From Comamonadaceae bacterium (GTDB taxonomy: Bacteria; Pseudomonadota; Gammaproteobacteria; Burkholderiales; Burkholderiaceae), in the NCBI GenBank assembly GCA_947377705.1, contig CANCGU010000183.1, positions 1-5,452 on the forward strand: a stretch of 5,452 bases of DNA. The letters run 5' to 3'. Both the position numbers and the translations under genes were made by a program. Below are positions 1 to 5,452 of the stretch, piece by piece. The notes under the pieces are model-generated. The model was not told the DNA's origin and searched no databases. It saw nothing but the letters and a program-made list of their open reading frames with translations. Each line of letters opens with the position of its first letter. The first letter of the stretch is position 1.

Positions 1-154
1 AGAAGACGCGATCAAGATCACGCCTCCTATCGATTTGACGCTGGAGTACGGTGTGGAATTCATCGAAGACGACGAGTTGGTTGAAATCACGCCTAAGAGC
101 GTGCGTCTGCGTAAGCGCTACTTGAAAGAGCACGAGCGTAAGCGCAACAAGTAA
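1..154 (+). CDS. typA: TypA/BipA translational GTPase, C-terminal end (5' part outside window)
   Basis: Only the last 50 codons are present, read in the frame starting at base 2 and ending at the TAA at 152-154. The translation contains LTLEYGVEFIEDDELVEITP followed by a basic tail (SVRLRKRYLKEHERKRNK), which is the conserved C-terminus of TypA/BipA. TypA is a ribosome-associated GTPase of the EF-G/LepA type that acts in ribosome assembly and stress or cold adaptation; this is family knowledge, since the GTPase domain is not in the window. The ending looks normal and untruncated. A strong intrinsic terminator 16 bases after the stop marks it as the last gene of its transcription unit. The assignment is secure despite the short fragment because this tail is highly conserved. 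Confidence 0.95.
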   Translation, partial: EDAIKITPPIDLTLEYGVEFIEDDELVEITPKSVRLRKRYLKEHERKRNK

Positions 155-170
155 GCACAGGTATTGCATC

Positions 171-199
171 AAAGCCGAGGTCGTGACCTCGGCTTTTTT
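171..199 (+). terminator. Rho-independent terminator after typA
   Basis: A perfect 11-bp inverted repeat (171-181 AAAGCCGAGGT, 186-196 ACCTCGGCTTT) encloses the 4-base loop CGTG. The second arm runs into six T residues (194-199). This is a textbook intrinsic terminator for + strand transcription out of typA. The AAA at the start of the left arm gives only a short T-tract on the other strand, so it looks mainly unidirectional. It lies between typA and the next + strand gene, whose ribosome binding site begins at 203. Confidence 0.93.
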
Positions 200-202
200 A
201 CG

Positions 203-208
203 AGGAGA
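203..208 (+). promoter_or_regulatory. Ribosome binding site that decides the start of the hydrolase gene
   Basis: AGGAGA lies 8 bases before the ATG at 217, an ideal distance. The in-frame TTG at 211 is only 2 bases away, too close to be used. The start is therefore placed at 217, which removes two residues from the longest reading frame. Confidence 0.85.
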
Positions 209-216
209 ATTTGCGC

Positions 217-1335
217 ATGTCAACTTACACCCCTGAGGTTCACTCCGAGCGCGTTGGTGATTTAGGGTTCATCACGCTGAATCGCCCCAAAGCGTTGAAC
301 GCTTTGTCGTTGGCCATGGTGCGTGAACTTCACCATGTGTTGCAGCAGTGGCAAGACGATAGTCGCATCCAAGCGGTGGTGGTTCGCGGTAGCAACAAAG
401 AAGGGCCCTTTGGCGCATTCTGTGCAGGTGGTGACATTCGTTACTTCCATCAAGCCGCCCTGAGCGGTGATGCCACCTTGGAAGATTTCTTCACCGAGGA
501 ATACAGCCTCAACCATTTGATTCAAAACTACAACAAGCCTTACATCGCTTTGATGGATGGCATCGTCATGGGCGGTGGCATGGGCATCAGTCAAGGCGCG
601 GCTTTGCGGGTGGTGACGGAGCGAACCAAAATGGCCATGCCCGAGACGCACATTGGTTTGTTTCCCGATGTGGGAGGGGGCTATTTTTTAAGCCGTTGTC
701 CTGGTCATCTGGGGGAGTATTTGGCGCTGACAGGCCATGTGCTGCGTGGTGGTGAATCGTTGCATGCGGGCTTGGCCGATGTGTGTGTAAATTCTTCCGA
801 ATTACCTGCGCTGTGGGATGTTTTGCGTCAGCAAGACTGGGCCAGTGGCGAGGCTGTCGTGGCTTGGTTGCGCGAACAAAGCAAAGCCAGTACGGGGCAA
901 ACCATGGCTGCGATACCGGTATGGCACAACGCGCCGATAGATACGGTGTTCGGTTTGGCGACCGTTGCGGCCATTGAGCAGGCCTTGCAAGGTACCGATG
1001 AGTGGTCAGTCCAAACCTTGAAAGCCTTGCACCATCAATCACCCTTGATGCTGTGCGTCACGCTAGAGCAAATTCGACGCGGGCGCCACATGACACTGTC
1101 GCAAGACCTGCGCATGGAGCGCGACTTGGTGCGGCATTGTTTTCAGACCGACCACCTGTCACGCAGAGGTGTGCGTAGCGAAACGGTGGAAGGTATTCGT
1201 GCTTTAGCCGTGGATAAAGACCATGCCCCAAAATGGCAGCCTGCGCGTATTGCCGATGTGACTCCCGAGATAGTGCAGCCATTTTTTGAAAGTCCTTGGC
1301 CTGCGTCTGCGCACCCATTGCGTCACTTGAATTAA
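217..1335 (+). CDS. Enoyl-CoA hydratase/isomerase-family protein, 3-hydroxyisobutyryl-CoA hydrolase type
   Basis: The 372-residue cytoplasmic protein belongs to the crotonase superfamily. The early ITLNRPKALNAL segment (residues 19-30), the oxyanion-hole regions FCAGGD (68-73) and GGGMG (119-123), and MPETHIGLFPDVGGGYFLSR (141-160) are all present. In the last motif Glu143 and Asp151 match the paired acidic residues expected in 3-hydroxyisobutyryl-CoA hydrolases. The C-terminal block EGIRALAVDKDHAPKW (325-340) and the overall length also fit that subgroup rather than ordinary enoyl-CoA hydratases, which are about 260 residues. Family members hydrolyse 3-hydroxyisobutyryl-CoA in valine breakdown, or related 3-hydroxyacyl-CoA thioesters; the actual substrate here is not shown. 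No other valine-pathway gene is nearby. The start at ATG 217 is set by AGGAGA at 203-208. No promoter is evident between the typA terminator and this gene. It converges with the - strand operon. Confidence 0.88.
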   Translation: MSTYTPEVHSERVGDLGFITLNRPKALNALSLAMVRELHHVLQQWQDDSRIQAVVVRGSNKEGPFGAFCAGGDIRYFHQAALSGDATLEDFFTEEYSLNHLIQNYNKPYIALMDGIVMGGGMGISQGAALRVVTERTKMAMPETHIGLFPDVGGGYFLSRCPGHLGEYLALTGHVLRGGESLHAGLADVCVNSSELPALWDVLRQQDWASGEAVVAWLREQSKASTGQTMAAIPVWHNAPIDTVFGLATVAAIEQALQGTDEWSVQTLKALHHQSPLMLCVTLEQIRRGRHMTLSQDLRMERDLVRHCFQTDHLSRRGVRSETVEGIRALAVDKDHAPKWQPARIADVTPEIVQPFFESPWPASAHPLRHLN

Positions 1336-1361
1336 GTGAACGCCGCTCATACGAACGGGAT

Positions 1362-2279
1362 TTAACGCGGCAGCGTGTGCAGTGGAATGTCTTTGCTGCT
1401 CGCCAGCTTGTCGAGCTGTGCGCGTGTTTGTGTGGTCAAAAACTGGGCAATCGCTTCATGCGTGCTGCGCTTATGCATTTGCGTTGAGGCTAGTTTGGGC
1501 AAGCCTGCAGCCTCGCACAAACGCGCCGCAAAGTGTGGCTCTAAGGCCGCTACGGCCACGCGTCCATTTTTGCAGGGGTAGACCTTGTAGCCTGCATGCG
1601 CGCCGCCCACATCGCCACTGGGTACCGTGAGGCCCCATGTGCGAGGCAAGGCGAGGTATGAAGACGCATCGCACAACGCGACTTCGTGAAAAACACCCTG
1701 GCCATGTGCTTTGCCTGGGCGTTGGCGCAACAGCAGCGCTTGCAACACGGCTTCGGTGGTGAACAACGACCCACCCATGTCGGCATACAGGCTGGCGGGC
1801 ATTTCAAGGCCGTTGACCAAGCCGCTGTCGGCTTGGTAGGTCAAGTCGTGGCCAGCTTCTTCGGCCCGTTCGCCTGGGGCTCCCACAATGCTCACCACAC
1901 ACAAAGCAGGGTAGCGCTTGTGCAACGCTTTCCAAGCCAAACCGAGTTTGACCAACGCTGAGGGGCGGAAGGAGGTGATGAGTACGTCGGTTTGCGCCAA
2001 TTGTTTGTGCAGTGCCGCTTGGCCGCGCTCAGATTTCAAATCGGCTTGCAACACGTTCATGCCTTTGTGCATCACCTCGTAGGCGGCAGGCTTGTAGATG
2101 CCCATCGGGTCTGCCGTGCCTATGCCACGAGGCGCGAGCGGTTCGAGTTTGGTGCACTTGGCGCCCATGCCCTGCAGCCGCATCACAGCGGCTGGGCCTG
2201 GCAGGTTCAAAGCGAGGGTGAGAACGCGCACCCCTTTGAGGGGGGCGCCAGAAGATGAGGTGTGAGGTGCAGCAGTCAT
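1362..2279 (-). CDS. Class III CoA-transferase family protein (CaiB/BaiF), alpha-methylacyl-CoA racemase-like, short form
   Basis: The 305-residue protein opens with the family N-terminus LKGVRVLTLALNLPGPAAV (14-32), followed by the KLEP segment (44-47). It carries EEAGHDLTYQADSGL (140-153) and YADMGGSLF (165-173). In alpha-methylacyl-CoA racemases, a His-Asp in GHD and an Asp in the later D-x-GG segment form the catalytic pair; here these are His144/Asp145 and Asp167, so racemase-like chemistry is possible. The family also includes formyl-CoA and carnitine CoA-transferases, so the reaction cannot be fixed. At 305 residues it is shorter than typical members (about 360-430) and ends at DIPLHTLPR, where others continue. 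The end looks natural, with no frameshift seen. It starts 7 bases after the ModA-like gene. GGGG lies directly against the ATG and there is no spaced Shine-Dalgarno, so translational coupling is likely. It is the last gene of the operon. Confidence 0.87.
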   Translation of the reverse strand: MTAAPHTSSSGAPLKGVRVLTLALNLPGPAAVMRLQGMGAKCTKLEPLAPRGIGTADPMGIYKPAAYEVMHKGMNVLQADLKSERGQAALHKQLAQTDVLITSFRPSALVKLGLAWKALHKRYPALCVVSIVGAPGERAEEAGHDLTYQADSGLVNGLEMPASLYADMGGSLFTTEAVLQALLLRQRPGKAHGQGVFHEVALCDASSYLALPRTWGLTVPSGDVGGAHAGYKVYPCKNGRVAVAALEPHFAARLCEAAGLPKLASTQMHKRSTHEAIAQFLTTQTRAQLDKLASSKDIPLHTLPR

Positions 2280-2286
2280 GCCCCCA

Positions 2287-3081
2287 TTATCGGGCGGCGA
2301 CGGGGTCTACACCGGTTTGACGAATCGTTTCAGCGACTTCGGGGGATTGGAAGAAACGAATCAGTTGTTTGGCTGTCTCTTGTTCGGTCGAACCTTCCAC
2401 CAAGCCTGCGGAAAAGAAAATGGTTTGCTGCACAGATTCGGGCAAGGTGCCAATGAAGTCCAGCTCCTTGAAGTAAATCAACTCGCTCACTTGTTGAAAA
2501 CCCAGCTCAGCATCGCCCCGTGCCACGACAGCGCCCACGCGTTCGCTCATGATTTTCTTGGCTGTCTCTTTGAGCTGCTCAGCCACGCCGAGTTTGGGAA
2601 ATAACTCTGTCGACAAATAGGTGCCACTCGCGCTGGCCGAGTAGGCAATCGACTTGGCATTGAGCAAGGTTTGTTTCAAAGCCTCCACCGTGCTGATGTC
2701 GGGCTTTGGCGTGCCTTTGCGAACAGCTGCGCCAATTTGTGAACGTACGAGGTCTACACGGCTGCCGGGGATGACATTCCCCTTTTTGATCATCGCCTCT
2801 AAGCCTCCATCCGACAAAATAATCAAGTCAAATTTCTCACCACGCGAAAACCGAGTAGGAATGGCGTCTGGGGCATTGCCCACGGATGCGCCAAAAGAGC
2901 TGATGACTTTATGACCCGTTTGTTTTTCAAACTCAGGCACAAGCTTTTTATAAGCCTCTGTGAACGCGCCTGAGGTGATGACGCGAATTTCTGAGGCGTG
3001 CGCAACTTGTGATGCGGCTAGGAATAAGCCAAGGCCAAGCAGCAGCAGGCGGCGGGTGATGTTGTGGGGTGTAAATGTCAT
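2287..3081 (-). CDS. ModA-like periplasmic substrate-binding protein
   Basis: The 264-residue precursor has a clear signal peptide: NITRR, a leucine-rich core (12-21), then SQVAHA with probable signal peptidase I cleavage after Ala29, leaving about 235 mature residues. The mature part has the layout of ModA-type binding proteins (SBP_bac_11): SGAFTEAYKKLVPEFEKQTG (37-56), FGASVG (63-68), FDLIILSDGGLEAM (84-97), an ASGTY segment (151-155) and GAVVARGDAELGFQQVSEL (183-201). True ModA binds molybdate or tungstate for ModBC. No modB or modC follows here, and the 67-83 region (VGNAPDAIPTRFSRGEK) is longer than in classical ModA, so another ligand, perhaps an organic anion, is plausible. That is inference. 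An AGAGAC sequence (3087-3092) lies 5 bases before the ATG as a modest ribosome binding site. It sits 25 bases downstream of the TctC-type receptor gene in the same operon. Confidence 0.85.
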   Translation of the reverse strand: MTFTPHNITRRLLLLGLGLFLAASQVAHASEIRVITSGAFTEAYKKLVPEFEKQTGHKVISSFGASVGNAPDAIPTRFSRGEKFDLIILSDGGLEAMIKKGNVIPGSRVDLVRSQIGAAVRKGTPKPDISTVEALKQTLLNAKSIAYSASASGTYLSTELFPKLGVAEQLKETAKKIMSERVGAVVARGDAELGFQQVSELIYFKELDFIGTLPESVQQTIFFSAGLVEGSTEQETAKQLIRFFQSPEVAETIRQTGVDPVAAR

Positions 3082-3106
3082 ATGTTGTCTCTGTTAGTTT
3101 TTTGTT

Positions 3107-4081
3107 TTATTCGCCAGTGATTTTTCGTTCACGAATCACACGGCCCCATGTTGCTGACTCTTTGGCGATGTACTTAGCCAGTTCATCGCGTGTACCGGGT
3201 TGCGGGGTCAGTCCGTGGCTGTTGAGCTGATCGACCACATCGGGCGACTTCAACACCTTCACAAGCTCGGTGTTCCATCGGTCCAAGGTCGCAGCAGGTA
3301 CTTTGGATGAAGCCACAAAGGCATACCAATTTGTGGCGCTGAAGCCGGGATAGCCTGATTCCGCCACGGTGGGAATTTTTGGCAATGACTTCAAGCGTTG
3401 CGCGCCCGTGCTGGCTAAGGGAATAAGTTTGCCGTTGTCGATGTAGGCCTGTGAGGTCGAGTACGTCGAGAAGTAGGCGGCCACGCGCCCGCCCAACAAA
3501 TCTTGTAACGCAGGTGCCCCGCCTTTGTAAGGAACGTGCACCGTTTCGATGCCGGCCATATCGTCTAGCAACTCACCGGCAAGGTGCGAGGCGGAGCCAG
3601 GGCCTGTGGAGGCGTAATCGAGTTTTTTAGGATTCTTTTTGGCGTAGGCGATGTATTCGGGAAAGGTCTTGATGCCTGTGCCTGCATGCACCACCAACAC
3701 GTTGGGAAAGTTCACACCCATGGTGATGGGTGAGAGGTCTTTGACGGGGTCGTAGGGCAACTTCATCATGTGCGGTGCGATGGTGAGCGGGCCTACCGAG
3801 CCAAACAAAATTGTGCTGCCATCGGTCGGACCATTGGCTGCAAATTGGTGGGCGATGTTGCCGCCTGCACCGCCTCGGTTGTCAATGACCACTGACGCCC
3901 CGATGTTTTCGCCCAATTTTCTGGCGATGATGCGCGCCGCAGTATCCGCTGCACCGCCAGCTGCAAAGCCGACCACCATGGTGATGGTTTTTTTAGGTGG
4001 GAATTCTTGGGCGTGTGCAGCCAAAACCGATGCGCCCAATGCGAGCAATGTGCAGGTGCGGAGGAAGTTACGTTTTTTCAT
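3107..4081 (-). CDS. Tripartite tricarboxylate transporter substrate-binding protein (Bug/TctC family)
   Basis: The 324-residue precursor has a signal peptide MKKRNFLRT..., a hydrophobic core (11-22) and an AHA/QE cleavage site after Ala24. The mature protein shows the Bug/TctC hallmarks in order: VVGFAAGGAADTAARIIA (36-53), containing the GGxxD element with Asp46; VIDNRGGAGGNIA (65-77); YASTGPGSASHLAGE (146-160); HVPYKGGAPALQDLLGGRV (172-190); and SLPKIPTVAESGYPG (222-236). Length is normal for the family. These periplasmic receptors bind carboxylates such as citrate, other di- or tricarboxylates, or aromatic acids, and hand them to a TctA/TctB membrane pair. Neither subunit is in the window, which is usual for the many orphan Bug genes of Burkholderiales. 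It starts 17 bases after tcuB, so a polycarboxylate related to the TcuAB substrate is a reasonable ligand guess, but the sequence alone cannot name it. Confidence 0.94.
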   Translation of the reverse strand: MKKRNFLRTCTLLALGASVLAAHAQEFPPKKTITMVVGFAAGGAADTAARIIARKLGENIGASVVIDNRGGAGGNIAHQFAANGPTDGSTILFGSVGPLTIAPHMMKLPYDPVKDLSPITMGVNFPNVLVVHAGTGIKTFPEYIAYAKKNPKKLDYASTGPGSASHLAGELLDDMAGIETVHVPYKGGAPALQDLLGGRVAAYFSTYSTSQAYIDNGKLIPLASTGAQRLKSLPKIPTVAESGYPGFSATNWYAFVASSKVPAATLDRWNTELVKVLKSPDVVDQLNSHGLTPQPGTRDELAKYIAKESATWGRVIRERKITGE

Positions 4082-4087
4082 GGGTTG

Positions 4088-4094
4088 TCCCTTT
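4088..4094 (-). promoter_or_regulatory. Ribosome binding site of the TctC-type receptor gene
   Basis: On the - strand this reads AAAGGGA, 6 bases before the ATG at 4081. It lies in the 17-base gap after the tcuB stop and supports the chosen start of a protein with a complete signal peptide. Confidence 0.7.
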
Positions 4095-4098
4095 CAAA

Positions 4099-5271
4099 TT
4101 ACTCGCTGCCCAAACCGAGTGGGTTGGGTTGTCGTTTTTCAACGGCATAGCGTAGCAACGCGGCCGTTCTAAAAATACCGTGTGCAAACTTGCCGTAGGG
4201 CAGGGTGGCAAACAAGGCCATCACCACCCCCAAATGAATGGCCAACAACACAGGTAAGACGGCGCTGCCGCGACCCAGCCACAAGGCCAAACCACTCAGA
4301 CTGGTGAAAAACAGCAGGGCGATAAAACCCAAGTCCATCGGCTTTTGCGCCGCATCGCCGTGCATGGGGTGGCGTTGCAGATGGAGCTTGAACAGGCTCG
4401 CCGTGCCCAACAACAAACTCACGCCGCCGAGCGCACCCAATATTTTGGGCAAACTGGGGAGGTCGTAAGGCGCTATCCATCCGAAGGCATAGTGGTAAAC
4501 CGTTGCCAAGCTGGTGGCTGCAAAGCAGAGCATGAACCCGTAAAAAGTGAGGTGGTGCGCGCGACGGCGTGACAACGTGAACGCGTCGTCTTCGTTGTTA
4601 CAGCCTTCGCCATGTCCACCATCGAGGTATTTCAGACGCAACACGTCTTGAGTGGTTTCACTGGCTGCCGGTGAGGTCACCGCCGCACCGCTGGTGGCGG
4701 GGGTGATGTCACGCCAAAACCGTCGCACCCCTAAGCTCAAGGCCAGGGCAGCAAACAAGAACACGGGAGCGAACAAACCGACCAACAGGTTGTGCGGAAA
4801 CACGTTGTAGAAGTTGCCCGGCAGTTGGGTCGCCCACAAGGTGCCATTCATTTGCAGTGCGAGCAGTAAGAACAGCGACAAGCCCGCAGCCAAAGTCAGT
4901 GACAAAGTGAGGCCATTGCGCTTGTAGAGCGCACCTAAGGCAGGAGGCCATGCGTAATCGGCGTAAGTTTGGCCGCGCACTTGCGCCATGGCTTGCGGCA
5001 CATTGACTGCAAACTCGTGTGGCGGAGCATATTGACAGGCGTGCAAACACGCGCCGCAGTTGTGGCACAGATTGGCCAAGTAATGGATGTCGGCTTTGTC
5101 AAATGCCAAGCGACGCGTCATCGCGGGGAACATGGCGCAAAACCCTTCGCAATAGCGGCAGGCATTGCATATTTGCAGCTGTCGCGCCACCTCTGTCTCT
5201 GGGGCAGACAGCGCCATGTCGCCGTTGGCCAGAGCCCGAGCGTCGCGGGTGAGGGCCTCAAGCGTTTGCAT
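4099..5271 (-). CDS. tcuB: Tricarballylate utilization protein TcuB (CitB-type Fe-S membrane electron carrier)
   Basis: The 390-residue protein has an N-terminal iron-sulfur domain with two four-cysteine sets: Cys35, 38, 41 and 45 ([11 protein letters not shown]) and Cys69, 72, 75 and 79 ([11 protein letters not shown]). About six membrane segments follow (roughly 120-141, 160-182, 241-263, 276-295, 312-333, 337-358). Histidines in or beside them (His160, 239, 240, 260, 346) could serve as haem ligands. Before the third segment is a polar loop with [15 protein letters not shown] (215-229), typical of the family. In Salmonella, TcuB reoxidises the FADH2 of TcuA and passes electrons to the quinone pool; the same role is inferred here. 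The start at 5271 is chosen because AAGGAG lies 6 bases upstream. A reading frame from 5343 would add 24 residues inside tcuA with no support. The gene overlaps the end of tcuA by 14 bases, indicating coupled translation of the two partners. Confidence 0.95.
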   Translation of the reverse strand: MQTLEALTRDARALANGDMALSAPETEVARQLQICNACRYCEGFCAMFPAMTRRLAFDKADIHYLANLCHNCGACLHACQYAPPHEFAVNVPQAMAQVRGQTYADYAWPPALGALYKRNGLTLSLTLAAGLSLFLLLALQMNGTLWATQLPGNFYNVFPHNLLVGLFAPVFLFAALALSLGVRRFWRDITPATSGAAVTSPAASETTQDVLRLKYLDGGHGEGCNNEDDAFTLSRRRAHHLTFYGFMLCFAATSLATVYHYAFGWIAPYDLPSLPKILGALGGVSLLLGTASLFKLHLQRHPMHGDAAQKPMDLGFIALLFFTSLSGLALWLGRGSAVLPVLLAIHLGVVMALFATLPYGKFAHGIFRTAALLRYAVEKRQPNPLGLGSE

Positions 5272-5452
5272 GTCGCGCTCCTTTTGTGAGCAACGCTGCG
5301 TGGGCGGCTTGCGTGCCTGCGATGCGACCAAACGCTGTGCCAATGGACATGCCTACGCCGGCGGTGTAACCCTTGCCTAAAACGTTGCCAGACATCATCT
5401 CGCCCGCCACAAAGAGGTTGTCACTGGGAATATCGTTGAAGCGCACAGCAGC
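5258..5452 (-). CDS. tcuA: FAD-dependent tricarballylate dehydrogenase TcuA, C-terminal end (5' part outside window)
   Basis: Only the last 64 codons are present, ending at the TGA at 5258-5260. The translation begins [18 protein letters not shown] and continues with [20 protein letters not shown] and [15 protein letters not shown]. This is the C-terminal FAD-contacting part of the flavoprotein family that includes TcuA and fumarate reductase-like dehydrogenases: DNLFVAGE, then a glycine-rich stretch, then a helix with GRIAG. TcuA oxidises tricarballylate to cis-aconitate, which enters the citric acid cycle. Adjacency to tcuB makes this identity much stronger than the fragment alone would. 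An apparent in-frame GTG at 5446 is an internal Val, not a start. The 3' end holds the ribosome binding site of tcuB. Confidence 0.92.
   Translation of the reverse strand, partial: AAVRFNDIPSDNLFVAGEMMSGNVLGKGYTAGVGMSIGTAFGRIAGTQAAHAALLTKGARHANA
5278..5283 (-). promoter_or_regulatory. Strong ribosome binding site of tcuB inside the tcuA coding end
   Basis: On the - strand this reads AAGGAG (within AAAAGGAG), 6 bases before the ATG at 5271 and still upstream of the tcuA stop at 5258. It fixes the tcuB start and explains the 14-base gene overlap. Confidence 0.88.

Larger units (their letters stand above)
1362..5452 (-). other. Putative operon: tcuA-tcuB-tctC type receptor-modA-like-CoA transferase
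   Basis: Five genes run in the same direction. The junctions are a 14-base overlap (tcuA/tcuB) and gaps of 17 (tcuB/tctC type), 25 (tctC type/modA-like) and 7 bases (modA-like/CoA transferase). None of the gaps holds a hairpin with a T-run or a recognisable promoter, so a single transcript starting upstream of tcuA outside the window is the simplest reading. No clear intrinsic terminator follows the last stop at 1362. The 26-base convergent gap (1336-1361) has only a weak imperfect inverted repeat and no T-run. Confidence 0.8.

Noticed and set aside
35..63. TTGACG (35-40) with a -10-like sequence about 17 bases later as a promoter for the downstream gene
   Set aside because: The putative -10 matches TATAAT at only about half of its positions and the site lies in conserved typA codons, so the match is readily explained by coding sequence.
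211..216. TTG at 211 as the start of the hydrolase gene
   Set aside because: It is only 2 bases from the Shine-Dalgarno, whereas the ATG at 217 is 8 bases away.
262..651. Open reading frame of 129 codons on the - strand inside the hydrolase gene
   Set aside because: It is the antisense shadow of the conserved crotonase core, with a histidine-rich, domain-free translation.
587..1042. Open reading frame of 151 codons on the - strand inside the hydrolase gene
   Set aside because: It lies wholly antisense to a well-conserved enzyme, its translation shows no recognisable domain and it has no ribosome binding site. It is a by-product of codon composition.
1336..1375. Possible bidirectional terminator between the converging genes (GCCGC near 1342 and GCGGC near 1368)
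   Set aside because: The stem is about 5 bp with a loop of some 20 bases and no T-run on either strand, too weak to call.
3768..4172. Open reading frame of 134 codons on the + strand over the TctC-type receptor start and tcuB end
   Set aside because: It is antisense to the signal peptide and first hallmark motifs of a clear Bug/TctC protein, and its translation is proline- and alanine-rich without family character.
5272..5343. A longer tcuB start at 5343 adding 24 residues
   Set aside because: The extension is basic and unlike TcuB N-termini, would overlap tcuA by 86 bases and lacks the well-placed AAGGAG that serves the start at 5271.
1..5452. Defence system, CRISPR array, insertion sequence, prophage or novel RNA element
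   Set aside because: Both strands were read for repeats, transposase-like genes, terminal inverted repeats and long structured gaps, and none was seen. Gene gaps are at most about 60 bases and the genes are ordinary metabolic and transport families.

Overview
The window looks like chromosomal DNA of a betaproteobacterium. The likeliest group is Burkholderiales/Comamonadaceae: GC content is moderate, there is a Bug/TctC-type receptor, and a TcuA/TcuB pair sits in an operon with solute receptors. The family-level assignment is inference from protein style, not from a marker gene. Coding density is very high, all complete genes are intact, and there are no mobile elements, tRNA or rRNA genes, CRISPR arrays or large repeats. 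No non-coding stretch reaches 100 bases.

Left part, + strand: the last 50 codons of the translational GTPase gene typA/bipA (1-154) are followed by a strong intrinsic terminator (171-199). Immediately after it comes a 372-residue crotonase-superfamily gene (217-1335) that matches the 3-hydroxyisobutyryl-CoA hydrolase subgroup. Its ribosome binding site lies only four bases beyond the terminator T-run.

Right part, - strand, read from right to left: the C-terminus of tcuA (5452-5258, cut by the window edge), tcuB (5271-4099), a TctC/Bug tricarboxylate-type periplasmic receptor (4081-3107), a ModA-like periplasmic binding protein (3081-2287) and a short class III CoA-transferase/racemase (2279-1362). 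Junctions are a 14-base overlap and then gaps of 17, 25 and 7 bases, so this is almost certainly one transcript. It converges on the hydrolase gene with 26 bases between the stop codons.

Working model: TcuA (FAD dehydrogenase) and TcuB (Fe-S membrane electron carrier) oxidise tricarballylate or a related polycarboxylate and pass the electrons to the quinone pool. The TctC-type receptor would capture such an acid in the periplasm. The ModA-like receptor and the CoA-transferase-family protein are not part of the known tricarballylate route, and they are what make this operon worth attention. No transporter membrane subunits, regulator or operon promoter are visible; they may lie upstream of tcuA, outside the window, or elsewhere in the genome.
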